From contig JACRCQ010000077.1 of NCBI GenBank assembly GCA_016218915.1, positions 62,001-126,000 on the forward strand: a DNA stretch of 64,000 nt, given 5' to 3'. Positions 36,012 to 43,954 of the stretch are shown piece by piece. The DNA comes from Deltaproteobacteria bacterium (GTDB lineage Bacteria; Myxococcota_A; Polyangia; Polyangiales; Polyangiaceae). The notes beneath the pieces are model-generated. The model was not told the origin of the DNA and made no database searches. It saw only the letters and a list, made by a program, of their open reading frames with translations. Position 1 is the stretch's first letter. Each line of letters starts with the position of its first letter. The position numbers were made by a program, and so were the translations under genes.

Positions 36012-36568
36012 GAACACGGCTCTGGTTCGCCGCGCTGGCAATCGCTCTGGCAGCGTGCGGCTGCGGCAAGTCGAAGACCGACCCGGCGCAGCCGACCGCA
36101 TCGAACACGGCCTCAGCCACTGCCAGCGGTGCTGCGAGCGCTTCGGCCTCTGCCTCGGCGGCTTCGTCGGCAGCGGCCGACGCCCCTGCCGCGGGCAAAG
36201 GCTGGAGCGGCGACTACACGGCCAAGAAGGCCGAGATCGAGCAGCCCGAGAAGGTGAAGGACGTGACCCACAAGCGCGATCCGGGCGACAAGAGCGTAGG
36301 CCCCGGCAAGCTGTCGATCAGCGTCGCGGGCAACGTGGTCACCGGGACCGCAAGCGGAGCGCTCGGCGATCAGGTGATCTCCGGCACCCTGGAAGGCAAG
36401 TCGCTGAAGTTCTCGCTGTTTCCCAAGACGCAGACAGCGCCCGACGCGATGACGGGCACCGGCACGGGCGAGGTGGGCGCGGCGAGCATCACTGGCACGT
36501 TGCGCTGCACAGGGCCGGATGCCGTGGCGGTCCGGGAGGCGACCTTCGAGCTCAAGCCGGCAAAATAG
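36008..36568 (+). CDS. Lipoprotein with Ala/Ser-rich linker
   Basis: 186 residues. The likely start is TTG 36008: it overlaps the upstream stop as TTGA and has GGAGG at 35997-36001, and it yields the signal LWFAALAIALAACGCG with a lipobox. A Ser/Ala-repeat linker (ASASASAASSAAADAPAAG) precedes a beta-rich domain of about 110 residues (GKLSISVAGNVVTGTASGAL ... SITGTLRCTGPDAVAVREAT). No family known. Translational coupling to the SctQ-like gene is suggestive, though a partner role is unproven. Confidence 0.68.
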   Translation: MRTRLWFAALAIALAACGCGKSKTDPAQPTASNTASATASGAASASASASAASSAAADAPAAGKGWSGDYTAKKAEIEQPEKVKDVTHKRDPGDKSVGPGKLSISVAGNVVTGTASGALGDQVISGTLEGKSLKFSLFPKTQTAPDAMTGTGTGEVGAASITGTLRCTGPDAVAVREATFELKPAK

Positions 36569-36630
36569 CGCTGGGCAAAAACGCAATAGGGTATTTCCAT
36601 CCGCAATCTTTTCTGGCAAGCTGCCCGCCC

Positions 36631-37152
36631 ATGAACCACTCTGATATCCAATCCAAGATTCAAGCCGCCGCTGCCCGTTTCACTGCCCAGATGGTCGCAC
36701 TGTTCGGCGAAGCATTTGCCGCCGTCGCCTCTGACCTCGCCGTCGCTGCTCCGGCCAAGCCGAAGGCCAAGGCCGTTGCGAAGAAGGCGCCCGCGAAGCC
36801 TGCGGCCAAGCCCGCTGCCAAGCCCGCTGCGAAGCCCGCGGCCAAGCCGGCTGCCAAGGCTGCCCCTGCAGCCAAGAAGCCCGCTGCCAAGCCCGCTGCC
36901 AAGCCCGCGAAGCCTGCCAAGCCCGCGAAGCCCGGCAAGCGCATTCGTCGCTCCGAGACGCAGCTGCTCGCGGACGGCGATCGCGTGGTCAAGCTCCTCG
37001 CTGCCAACAAGAAGGGCCTGCGCATCGAGCAGATCAACAAGCAGCTCGGCACTGCGACCAAGCAGCTGGCCAGGCCGATCATGAAGCTGTTGTCCGAAGG
37101 CAAGATCAAGAAGACCGGCGAGAAGCGGGCGACGCTCTACTTCCCGGCGTAG
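36631..37152 (+). CDS. Histone-H1-like protein: AKP repeats plus C-terminal winged-helix domain
   Basis: 173 residues from ATG 36631. An N-terminal helix (IQAAAARFTAQMVALFGEAF) is followed by about 60 residues of Lys/Ala/Pro repeats (units such as AAKPAAKP and PAKPAKPAKP), like the tails of histone H1 and of AlgP or Hc1-type bacterial proteins. The C-terminal 60 residues look like a winged helix: LLAANKKGLRIEQINKQLGT then QLARPIMKLLSEGKIKKTGE. Such proteins compact or organise DNA. Only one copy is seen. A GC-rich terminator hairpin follows. Confidence 0.75.
   Translation: MNHSDIQSKIQAAAARFTAQMVALFGEAFAAVASDLAVAAPAKPKAKAVAKKAPAKPAAKPAAKPAAKPAAKPAAKAAPAAKKPAAKPAAKPAKPAKPAKPGKRIRRSETQLLADGDRVVKLLAANKKGLRIEQINKQLGTATKQLARPIMKLLSEGKIKKTGEKRATLYFPA
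36774..36950 (+). repeat. Degenerate 12-bp coding repeat (GCCAAGCCCGCT-type)
   Basis: Tandem, imperfect GC-rich repeats encoding the Lys-Pro-Ala-Ala tail of the histone-like protein. Copy number is expected to be unstable. Confidence 0.7.
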
Positions 37153-37171
37153 TCGACGGATCGATCCATAG

Positions 37172-37197
37172 GGCGGCACGCTCGAAGGCGTGCCGCC
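37172..37197 (+). terminator. Terminator hairpin after the histone-like gene
   Basis: Perfect 10-bp stem GGCGGCACGC / GCGTGCCGCC with a 6-base loop (TCGAAG), 20 bases after the stop. No T-tract follows. The next 240 bases up to the cupredoxin gene show no gene or other clear element. Confidence 0.75.
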
Positions 37198-37442
37198 TCG
37201 AAGCTCGTGGCAAGGCGAAGCGCTTCGCCGTGGGACAATGTTCCTTTCACATTGCACCCGCGCAGTCGGCGCATGGCTCCCGTGCTCTCCCAGCCGAGTG
37301 GGCGGTGAGGGAGAGTTCTGCCTCCGACATCGAGCCCGGCTCCGTCGGATGAGACGCTCGTTGCCCCGACGCTTCGTTCTCGTGGGTTGACGTTGGTCGA
37401 AGCCGAGCAAGATTCCTTCCGGGTCAACAGGGGGAGGAATCG

Positions 37443-37979
37443 ATGCGTCGGAGTGCATGGCTTGCCGGCATGGCCGGAGTGGTGACTGTCGCCGTCGTAG
37501 CGGCTTGTTCGAGCTCGACGGATAACGGCAGCGCAGGAGGCTACGGTGGAAGCGGGCGGAGCTCGGATGCCGGCGTCTTCGGGGGGCGCGATCGCGGCTC
37601 TGGCGCGCAGGATGGATCGATCGACGTACGCGTGGATCTTGCTGACAGCTCGGACGCACGAGCGGCCGAGATTGTGTCCTGCACGCAGGCCACAGCCGCG
37701 CAAGTGATCCAGGCGAGGCTCCCCTACTTCGATCCGACCTCTGCGACCGTGCCTGAGCTCGCAGTCGTGGAGTTCAAGAACACCGATCCGGACGGCAACC
37801 CTCACACGGCTACTTCAGGAGAAGTGAAGGCGGGTACGCCGACGCCGGATGGGATCTTCGACACCGGCTCCATGGCTCCCGGCGCAAGCGTGTGCGTCCG
37901 GTTCATACGCAAGGGGGTCTACCCGTTCTACTGCAAGCTTCACTACGATTCGATGCAAGGGCAGATCACCGTCGAATAG
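37443..37979 (+). CDS. Cupredoxin-domain lipoprotein (type 1 copper)
   Basis: 178 residues. Signal peptide with lipobox VVAAC, then a Gly/Ser/Asp linker to about residue 65. The plastocyanin-like domain keeps the copper ligands: His in DGNPHTATSGE, then the Cys-His-Met cluster in PFYCKLHYDSMQG. The spacing C-x3-H-x3-M matches blue copper proteins such as halocyanin/auracyanin. ATG 37443 follows GGGGGAGG closely. Likely role: electron transfer or copper handling at the cell surface. The cluster lies alone. Confidence 0.83.
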   Translation: MRRSAWLAGMAGVVTVAVVAACSSSTDNGSAGGYGGSGRSSDAGVFGGRDRGSGAQDGSIDVRVDLADSSDARAAEIVSCTQATAAQVIQARLPYFDPTSATVPELAVVEFKNTDPDGNPHTATSGEVKAGTPTPDGIFDTGSMAPGASVCVRFIRKGVYPFYCKLHYDSMQGQITVE

Positions 37980-38057
37980 CACGGGCTCATCGCTCGTTGA
38001 GCGCGCGATCGCGCACGTCGGTTCCTTGGATCCGTCGGGCGAGGTACCATCGAGCCC

Positions 38058-39494
38058 ATGCGCGCTGCTGCCATCCTGCTCCTTGCGACTGGGGCCCTGA
38101 TGTCTTGCGACGGAACCTCGTCGCATCAGCCTCCTGCCGCCCCTTCGCCGATCGCGCCGCCCCCTCGCGTCGGAACACCGCTGCCCCCTGGTTGGGTGTG
38201 GCCCTTCAACCTCGCGAACGTGGTGAAGGCCTTTGATCCCTACACCATCTACCGTCCGATCGATGTGTCCCGGCTCGCACACGCCACTGGACCGTGCGCA
38301 CCCGTGGAAGTCGCATCGAACGTATGGATTCAGCCGTTGTGCGCGAGGCTCCCCAGGATCGTGGACTCGTCAGCGGTGCCCTCGCGCAAAGGATTCGACG
38401 GCGGCGCGCTGCCGGCCGGCGTCGATCTGCGGCAGAGCGGATACGACGGACCGGTGAAGAACCAGGGCATGGTCGGGATCTGCTGGTCGTTCGCGATCTC
38501 GACCGTCATGGACAACGGGCTGCGGCGGCAAGCGAGGCCCGACGTGATCGCGCCGCTCCACGTGATGTCGTCAGGAACGTGGAACGAGCTGTGGAGCAAA
38601 GGGCGCACCGAGCACGCGATGGTGCGCGAGCAGGAATGGCCCTACGACCCGGTCAAGGCCTGCAGATACAACGAGGACCAGAGCGAAGTGTGGTGCGATC
38701 AGGCGTATCACGTGCAGCACGGGACCTGGCGCAGCGATCCGCAGCTCGTTGCGGAGCTGCAGCGGGCCGACGCCTCCGGCACCTGGCGCATCGCGAGCAT
38801 GGAGAAGCTCGCGACCTCGCCGGCGGATCCAAACCAGATCGCGTCGGTGCTCGCTGGCGGACAGAGCGTGTACGTCGGAATGAACATCAACATGGAGGCG
38901 TTCAGGCACCAGAACGTGCGCGGAGGCGTGATACCGGACTACGCCTATGGCGAGGCCGGGCACGCCATGGTGGTGGTCGGGTATCGGCCTTTCGGCGTGA
39001 CGCGCCAGTTCCTTCTGCACAACAGCTGGGGAGCCGATTGGGCTGAAGGTGGATATGCCTGGATCTCCGAAGCCATGATCGCGCGTTTCACGGACCAGGC
39101 ATTTGTCGTGGGCGTCGCTGCAGGTGGTGCTTCGAGCCCTCCCAGCCCGATACCGATTCCCACGACCACGACGACCGCCTGGCCGCCCGGCGTCCCGACG
39201 AACCTTCCCTTCCCCGTGCCGGGAATGCCAGGAGGGGGAGGTGCCCCAGGGACAGGCGGCTGCGCTGCAGGGCAGGCTCGCGACATGGTGTTCGGATCGT
39301 GCGCTTCGGCGTGCGCGGGCGGAGCGCCGCCAGTAGCTGGCATCTGCGTGCCCGGCGGAGCCGCCGGCTCGACGCCTGCGCCCACCACGCCAGGCAGCTG
39401 TCCAGCCGGGCAAGTGCGAGACTGGTTGACCGGGACCTGTTCTGCGCAATGCTCCAGTGGGTTGCCTCCGGCCGGAGGGGTCTGTCTGCCATGA
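38058..39494 (+). CDS. Papain-like (C1A) cysteine peptidase lipoprotein
   Basis: 478 residues. Lipoprotein signal MRAAAILLLATGALMSCDG. The papain core has the oxyanion Gln and nucleophile in VKNQGMVGICWSFAIS, catalytic His in GHAMVVVGYRPFG and Asn in LLHNSWGADWAEGGYAWIS. All three catalytic residues are intact, so an active secreted peptidase is plausible. After about residue 355 a Pro/Gly/Thr-rich spacer leads into two cysteine-rich repeats of the pattern C..GQ.RD...G.C...C..G.PP..G.C.P. These may bind surfaces or prey. No inhibitor propeptide is obvious. Confidence 0.85.
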   Translation: MRAAAILLLATGALMSCDGTSSHQPPAAPSPIAPPPRVGTPLPPGWVWPFNLANVVKAFDPYTIYRPIDVSRLAHATGPCAPVEVASNVWIQPLCARLPRIVDSSAVPSRKGFDGGALPAGVDLRQSGYDGPVKNQGMVGICWSFAISTVMDNGLRRQARPDVIAPLHVMSSGTWNELWSKGRTEHAMVREQEWPYDPVKACRYNEDQSEVWCDQAYHVQHGTWRSDPQLVAELQRADASGTWRIASMEKLATSPADPNQIASVLAGGQSVYVGMNINMEAFRHQNVRGGVIPDYAYGEAGHAMVVVGYRPFGVTRQFLLHNSWGADWAEGGYAWISEAMIARFTDQAFVVGVAAGGASSPPSPIPIPTTTTTAWPPGVPTNLPFPVPGMPGGGGAPGTGGCAAGQARDMVFGSCASACAGGAPPVAGICVPGGAAGSTPAPTTPGSCPAGQVRDWLTGTCSAQCSSGLPPAGGVCLP

Positions 39495-39513
39495 TGACGC
39501 ACCGAGGAAGCGA

Positions 39514-40122
39514 ATGAACAACGAGCTGACCGCGATTCTCATGATCCTCGACCGGAGTGGGTCCATGGCGCCGCTCGCCGACGACACGGTGGGCGGGTTC
39601 AACGCTTTCATCCAGGAGCAGAAGACGCAGCCCGGGGATGCGGTAGTCACGCTCGTGCTGTTCAACCACGACTACGAGGTCGTCTACAACGCCAGGCCGA
39701 TCCAGCAGGTCGAGCCGCTGACGGCTGCGACCTACCATCCCGGAGGCAACACCGCACTTCTCGATGCGATCGGCCGCGGCACCTACGATCTGGGCAAGAA
39801 GCTCGCAGACATGGACGAGCGCGACAGACCCGGCAAGGTCATCGTGGTGATCATGACCGACGGACATGAGAACGCTTCGAAGGAGTACAAGCGGGAGCCG
39901 ATCAGGAAGATCGTCGAAGAGCAGACCCACAAGTACGGCTGGTCGTTCCTGTTTCTGGGCGCGAACATCGATGCGTTTGCCGAAGCAGGCGCAATCGGCG
40001 TTGCCAAGGCGAGCACGATGAACTTCGTGGCCGACGCGGACGGGGTTCGCAAGAGCATGGGTGTGGTCAGCGCGAGCGTGGCAGCGTTCCGGGCCGGTGG
40101 AAGCAGCAAGCTGAAGAACTGA
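39514..40122 (+). CDS. VWA-domain protein (TerY-like)
   Basis: 202 residues from ATG 39514, supported by GAGGAAG upstream; the longer frame starts inside the previous gene. A single von Willebrand A domain fills the protein, with intact MIDAS motif LDRSGSM (DxSxS), a threonine in GGNTALLDAIG and the aspartate of IMTDGHENAS. It resembles cytosolic VWA proteins of stress or toxin-response clusters such as TerY. It binds a divalent cation and a partner protein. Downstream lie two coupled small genes of immunity type. Confidence 0.82.
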   Translation: MNNELTAILMILDRSGSMAPLADDTVGGFNAFIQEQKTQPGDAVVTLVLFNHDYEVVYNARPIQQVEPLTAATYHPGGNTALLDAIGRGTYDLGKKLADMDERDRPGKVIVVIMTDGHENASKEYKREPIRKIVEEQTHKYGWSFLFLGANIDAFAEAGAIGVAKASTMNFVADADGVRKSMGVVSASVAAFRAGGSSKLKN

Positions 40123-40223
40123 CCGGTGGTTCCAACTTGCGCTTTCGTGTTCGCGGGTTGCGATGGGGCACTGGTCTTGTGTTGATTCCGCGCGGCGGAC
40201 CGCATCATGATGCACTTCGAGCC

Positions 40224-40592
40224 ATGACACCCCAACAAGCGCGCGAGGCGCTTCTCTTCCACAGTGGAGCACGACCCCAGTCGGACGATCCGAGATGGGG
40301 CAAGGCGTTCCTCGGCATGCTGCGACCGTACCGGGGGCTGCGCGAGGAGTGCTTCCAGGATGTGATGGAGTGCCTTCGCGCGGTGGCGATCGATTTGCGC
40401 GGCGCAGCGATCGACCGCGAGCTCGTTGCGAGCCTTTGGGCGATCTGCCACTTCGGCAGGGCGTGGGGGGTGTCGCCGGACGGGGAGCTGCAGCGCAACC
40501 ACCTGATCAAGCCCGAGGACGTCAAGAAGCTGGAAGGGTGGGTGGAGCAGATCTCGGAGACCGTATTTTTGCTGCTGGAAGGGCAGACTTGA
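40224..40592 (+). CDS. Small helical protein, possible immunity-type component
   Basis: 122 residues, soluble and helix-rich (LGMLRPYRGLREECFQDVME; RELVASLWAICHFGRAWGVS), no known motif. ATG 40224 is chosen as the start because residues before it read as non-coding. Its stop overlaps the next start by four bases (TTGA), and that next protein resembles an immunity family, so the pair may be one unit. The 100 bases before it contain no clear promoter. Confidence 0.6.
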   Translation: MTPQQAREALLFHSGARPQSDDPRWGKAFLGMLRPYRGLREECFQDVMECLRAVAIDLRGAAIDRELVASLWAICHFGRAWGVSPDGELQRNHLIKPEDVKKLEGWVEQISETVFLLLEGQT

Positions 40593-41050
40593 TCGACCTG
40601 ACCATCCCGATCGAAGGGCTCGACACGGAGGAGCTGCTGGCAGAGTGGCGCTGGCTTGTTCCGCGCGACCTCAAGCCGATTCATCTGTCCAAGTTCGGCA
40701 ACTGGTTCTTCGTGTCAGACCAGGGGGCCGTTCATCTGCTGTGCCTGATCGAAGGCGAGCTGAAACAGATCGCCGTTTCGGTGCAGGAGTTCGCAAGGGT
40801 CAAGGACCTGGAGGACAATCGGGCCGAGTGGTACCTCGACGGGTTCGTGGAGCAATGTCACGCACAAGGGATGGAGCTTGGGCCTGGCGAGTGCTTCGGG
40901 TGGCTTCGGCACCCTGCGCTGGGCGGGCCGTTCGAGATCACGAACATCGAGAAGGTCTCGCTCGGGGACTACCAGCGGCGGGTCGGGCAGCAGTTTCGAC
41001 AGCTGCGCGGGCTGGAGCCAGGAGCGACGGTGCAGGCGGGAAGCGGGTGA
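40589..41050 (+). CDS. DUF1851/Tdi1-type putative immunity protein
   Basis: 153 residues from TTG 40589, overlapping the previous stop. N-terminal half: LLAEWRWLVPRDLKPIHLSK then NWFFVSDQGAVHLLCLIEGEL. The C-terminal half, ECFGWLRHPALGGPFEITNI and KVSLGDYQRRVGQQFRQLRG, matches the conserved end of DUF1851 (T6SS immunity Tdi1 C-terminal domain), which typically reads 'PILGGKYELENI...'. Such proteins neutralise cognate toxins. No toxin gene is present beside it. Assignment is by pattern only. Confidence 0.6.
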   Translation: MIDLTIPIEGLDTEELLAEWRWLVPRDLKPIHLSKFGNWFFVSDQGAVHLLCLIEGELKQIAVSVQEFARVKDLEDNRAEWYLDGFVEQCHAQGMELGPGECFGWLRHPALGGPFEITNIEKVSLGDYQRRVGQQFRQLRGLEPGATVQAGSG

Positions 41051-41108
41051 GCCTGCGTCTGTTGCCACATCGTGCCCTGGCACCCGACCTGATCCGCGGG
41101 GCGTCGAC

Positions 41109-41262
41109 GTGACGCGACAGGTGCGGCGCGACCAGGCTGAGGCACTCGCCATAGGGCTAGAGATCGGGTCCATGTCTGTCGAAGAAGCGGTTTCATGGGC
41201 GGGCGCCGTCATCGAGGCAGAGGCTGCGCCGCATTGGTCGTTTTGCGAGATTGCGACGATGG
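41109..41262 (+). pseudogene. N-terminal fragment of an immunity-like (DUF2247-type) gene
   Basis: From GTG 41109 the frame reads RDQAEALAIGLEIGSMSVEE and AVSWAGAVIEAEAAPHWSFC, a pattern like the N-terminus of small contact-toxin immunity proteins (xxEEAxxWAxxxIxxxxxP). After about 50 residues homology ends, and the same DNA runs into the C-terminal remnant of another gene. The frame itself stays open to 41459, but what follows is not convincing protein. I read it as a truncated gene. Confidence 0.45.
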
Positions 41263-41418
41263 GCCGTGGGTACCCACCCGACTGGCGATGCGTGCGGGGC
41301 CTTCATCTACTTGGGTATCGTGTGGAGCCGGGCAGAAGAGGTGGCTCCGTTTGTTGCCGCGACCGCGCGCCGGTTCGGGCTTGTCTGCTTCGACCCCCAA
41401 GCATCGAAGTGCGTTTGA
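41248..41418 (+). pseudogene. C-terminal remnant of an immunity-type gene, frameshifted
   Basis: Two frames on the plus strand together give a continuous match to the end of a common small immunity-like family: DDGPWVPTRLAMRAGP in one frame, then FIYLGIVWSRAEEVAPFVAA and RRFGLVCFDPQASKCV in the next, with the slip near 41,300 in a G-rich run. The N-terminal half of this gene is missing from this strand. A related N-terminal half lies on the opposite strand immediately to the right. Confidence 0.55.
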
Positions 41419-41446
41419 CGCCGGCATATTCCCGAGGGTGCGGGGC

Positions 41447-41668
41447 GGGCGGGCCATGAGACCAGACCGCGTCATCCACTTCATCGTTGGACAGATCGGT
41501 CAGGTCTGGATACCTCGCGGTGATGGCGGCGATGAACTGCGCGATCGCTGCGGAAGGCGGATCCGCGCCGCCGTTCGCCTGCTCACCATACCGGCGCTCG
41601 AACTCGGTTGCCGCAGCGTGATCGCCGTCAGGAGCCGGCCCCTCCCAGATCGCAAGGTTGTAGCTCAT
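41447..41668 (-). pseudogene. N-terminal remnant of an immunity-type gene, opposite strand
   Basis: From ATG 41668 the minus strand encodes MSYNLAIWEGPAPDGDHAAA ... ITARYPDLTDLSNDEVDDAV and WSHGPP, the N-terminal half of the same family as the plus-strand remnant. After WSHGPP the similarity stops and the frame runs on as Arg-rich nonsense to 41303. The two halves face each other and overlap slightly at the DDxxW motif, so they come either from two degraded paralogues or from one gene split by inversion with partial duplication. Confidence 0.5.
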
Positions 41669-41764
41669 GGATCCCAGAGGCTACTGCGCTGCCCGTGCAG
41701 GTCAACGACCGCGGTCGCAGAGTCCATTGCCGCCAGTCTCGATCCCGTCCAGAATCAAGTTCCG

Positions 41765-42295
41765 ATGATGCAGGCTGCTGATACCGGCAAGCACAAGCTC
41801 GCTGGCCTATTCCAAGTCGTCATCGCAGGCGCCGCCCTCTGTCTCGCAATCGCAGCAGCCATCTACTGCGTGCTCCGATTCGAGCCGCTCGATCTTGAAG
41901 AGCCACCCGTGAGCGGCATCGCGTACGAGAGCAGCCTCATGGGGTGGAGGCGGACCGTGTTTGACACTCCCTACGGCCCGATGCCCATCGACCAGCGGTT
42001 CGCACCCGGAGATCGCGTCGTCGTCGCGCTCAGGCGAGGGCGTTGGACCAGGCTCGCAAGTGTGAGCTGGGCCAGGTCCGCAGCGGAGTACGAGTTCGAG
42101 CGTGCATCCGACAATCTTCGCAAGACGCTCGCGGAGCCTCTGCCTGAGGTGGCGACGCCCCCCCGTTGTGCCGCCGGGCAGGTACGCGAAGGCTATGGTT
42201 GCTGTTCCATCGAGGGCAGCGCATGCAGATGGGATCAAGACTGCTGCTCGGCGCTGAAGTGCAATGCTTCGATGCTCGTGTGCGCTCCGCGATGA
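41765..42295 (+). CDS. Single-pass membrane protein with cysteine-rich C-terminus
   Basis: 176 residues from ATG 41765 (or 41768). One transmembrane helix (LFQVVIAGAALCLAIAAAIY) near the N-terminus, then a globular region of about 75 residues (SSLMGWRRTVFDTPYGPMPI), then a cysteine-rich end: PPRCAAGQVREGYGCCSIEG and CRWDQDCCSALKCNASMLVC. The CC.....C spacing resembles dickkopf/colipase-like knots seen in secreted myxobacterial proteins. The upstream part of the long open frame overlaps the decayed immunity genes and is not coding. Function unknown. Confidence 0.55.
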   Translation: MMQAADTGKHKLAGLFQVVIAGAALCLAIAAAIYCVLRFEPLDLEEPPVSGIAYESSLMGWRRTVFDTPYGPMPIDQRFAPGDRVVVALRRGRWTRLASVSWARSAAEYEFERASDNLRKTLAEPLPEVATPPRCAAGQVREGYGCCSIEGSACRWDQDCCSALKCNASMLVCAPR

Positions 42296-42331
42296 TCACT
42301 CTCGCCAGAAAGCCGCGCATCCAATTCTCTC

Positions 42332-43888
42332 TCATCTTGTGCATGTCGCCGGCAAGCGGCTGATCGGATCTGCCATGTCTCGATCCTCGGTGAGCCAGTC
42401 CAAGATGTTCTTGAACGAGAGGATGGTGTTCGTCAGGTAGTGCATCGCGTACGGCTCCGAGATCTCCTCGAGCATCTCATCCGCTGCGGCTGTGCCCGCC
42501 GCCTTTCCCGCACGGGCGTACGGATTGGCGAGGAAGCACGAGGAGCTGACCACGATAACGCGCGACGACGCGCCCGTGACGCCCGCGGCATCAGGTTTAC
42601 CTGCTGCGATGGATCTCGTCAGCGTGCCCTCCACCGCGACGGCGATGTCCCTGGTCTCGAAGGGAGGAATGGGCTTGGCATCGCGGGAAGGCCTGAAGTC
42701 CACGATGTCCCCGGACACCGCGGTCGCACCCGGCGTCGTGCGAGCAATGGTCGTGAACCTTGCCCGCGGCTGGCGCTGCGGATGGATGATGAGCCCCGAG
42801 GGGAAAGGAACGGCCAGCTCATCAAGGTGGATGAAGCCCGGGAAATCAGTGTTGAGAGTTTGCTCCGACGGCCTGAGCCCCTGAGTATGCTTAGGCACAG
42901 CAAGCCCGGGCGCGCGAATCCAGAGCGTGGCGCCCTTCTCGTTGACGATTGGTATCCTCTGGTTGTTCCAGTCAAGGACGGCTTCGCGGATCATCTCGAT
43001 GCCGTAGCCCCGCAGTAGCTGGTCCAAGCCATGCGTCGACAACGAGGCCTTCATGGAGGCGTCCGCAGCGCGCAGGTTCACCGCAGACGCGAACACAGCC
43101 AGGCTCTTGCCCCTCAGCACGAACTCGTCGATGCGTGTCAACTCCGGCTCGGTGAAGTCGCTCCCTGGCTGCGTGATGATCAACGCCTGCAGCCCGCGGT
43201 CTATCTCCGCGGCGCCTCCGCGCAGGTCGACCGTCTCGAACTGCACGAACGGGAAGGTCTGCGTCACGATGCCCTGCATGGAAGGCGCCTTCGGATTGGC
43301 CGCGATCAACTCGGGCGTGCGGATGTCAAGCTCGTCCTTTCCGGAGAGAACGCCGATTCGTCGGCGTATGCCATCCGTCTGGTCTCGCAGGTCCCGGATG
43401 ACCTTCGCTACTCCGAATTCGAGGCCCTCCAGCTGATCAGGTGATAGGGCAGGGTAGGTGTCCTTCTGCGCGCCATAACGGAAGGCAAGGCCCATGTGCT
43501 TGCCGGGACTCTGCTCGAACGTCTGTTCCTTGATCCCGGCGTCTTTGGCGGCCTGCAGCTGTTGATCGGTCCTCACGTCGATGATCCTGATGGAGAGCTT
43601 GCCGTTACCGGCGCGCTCGAACTCCGTGAGCACGCGCTCGAGCTCCTGCACGAACGCATCGAGCTTGCGCGTGCCTCGAGTGACGTAGGCCTCCACCGTG
43701 AGCGGTTGCTTGAGGCTCAGGAGAAGTCGGACCGTACCAGGGGCAAGCCCCGTGCATGCAGGCGCTTGGGCGACCGTTGGTGCCATGACGCGGGCCTGAG
43801 GGGCCGGCCCACACCCAGCGCAGGTGAGCGCGACGAGCGCACCGATGCGGGCCACAAGACGAAGGCTGACCACCATAGGCGCCATCAT
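42332..43888 (-). CDS. GldG-type ABC-transporter auxiliary protein, lipoprotein-like
   Basis: 518 residues from ATG 43888; the longer frame covers the divergent neighbour and is rejected. A signal-like N-terminus (ARIGALVALTCAGC) with possible lipobox leads to the GldG-like domain: LKQPLTVEAYVTRGTRKLDA, RAGNGKLSIRIIDVRTDQQL, RRRIGVLSGKDELDIRTPEL, and LQALIITQPGSDFTEPELTR with IDEFVLRGKSLAVF. These are the marks of the intra-gliding GldG / ABC-type uncharacterised transport family. It lacks the multi-helix membrane part and the ABC ATPase neighbours usual for GldA-GldF-GldG, so its partners must lie elsewhere. Confidence 0.68.
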   Translation of the reverse strand: MMAPMVVSLRLVARIGALVALTCAGCGPAPQARVMAPTVAQAPACTGLAPGTVRLLLSLKQPLTVEAYVTRGTRKLDAFVQELERVLTEFERAGNGKLSIRIIDVRTDQQLQAAKDAGIKEQTFEQSPGKHMGLAFRYGAQKDTYPALSPDQLEGLEFGVAKVIRDLRDQTDGIRRRIGVLSGKDELDIRTPELIAANPKAPSMQGIVTQTFPFVQFETVDLRGGAAEIDRGLQALIITQPGSDFTEPELTRIDEFVLRGKSLAVFASAVNLRAADASMKASLSTHGLDQLLRGYGIEMIREAVLDWNNQRIPIVNEKGATLWIRAPGLAVPKHTQGLRPSEQTLNTDFPGFIHLDELAVPFPSGLIIHPQRQPRARFTTIARTTPGATAVSGDIVDFRPSRDAKPIPPFETRDIAVAVEGTLTRSIAAGKPDAAGVTGASSRVIVVSSSCFLANPYARAGKAAGTAAADEMLEEISEPYAMHYLTNTILSFKNILDWLTEDRDMADPISRLPATCTR

Positions 43889-43954
43889 ACGGCATTGCGC
43901 GGGCCCGCAGTGCGGCACTGCTCGCACGCCTTCTGCGGTAAGCTTCTCGGTCGG

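Noticed and set aside
41195-41764. Upstream part of the 366-residue open frame that ends at 42295
   Set aside because: It overlaps the broken immunity genes and shows no protein-like pattern; only the part from 41765 (transmembrane helix plus Cys knot) was kept.
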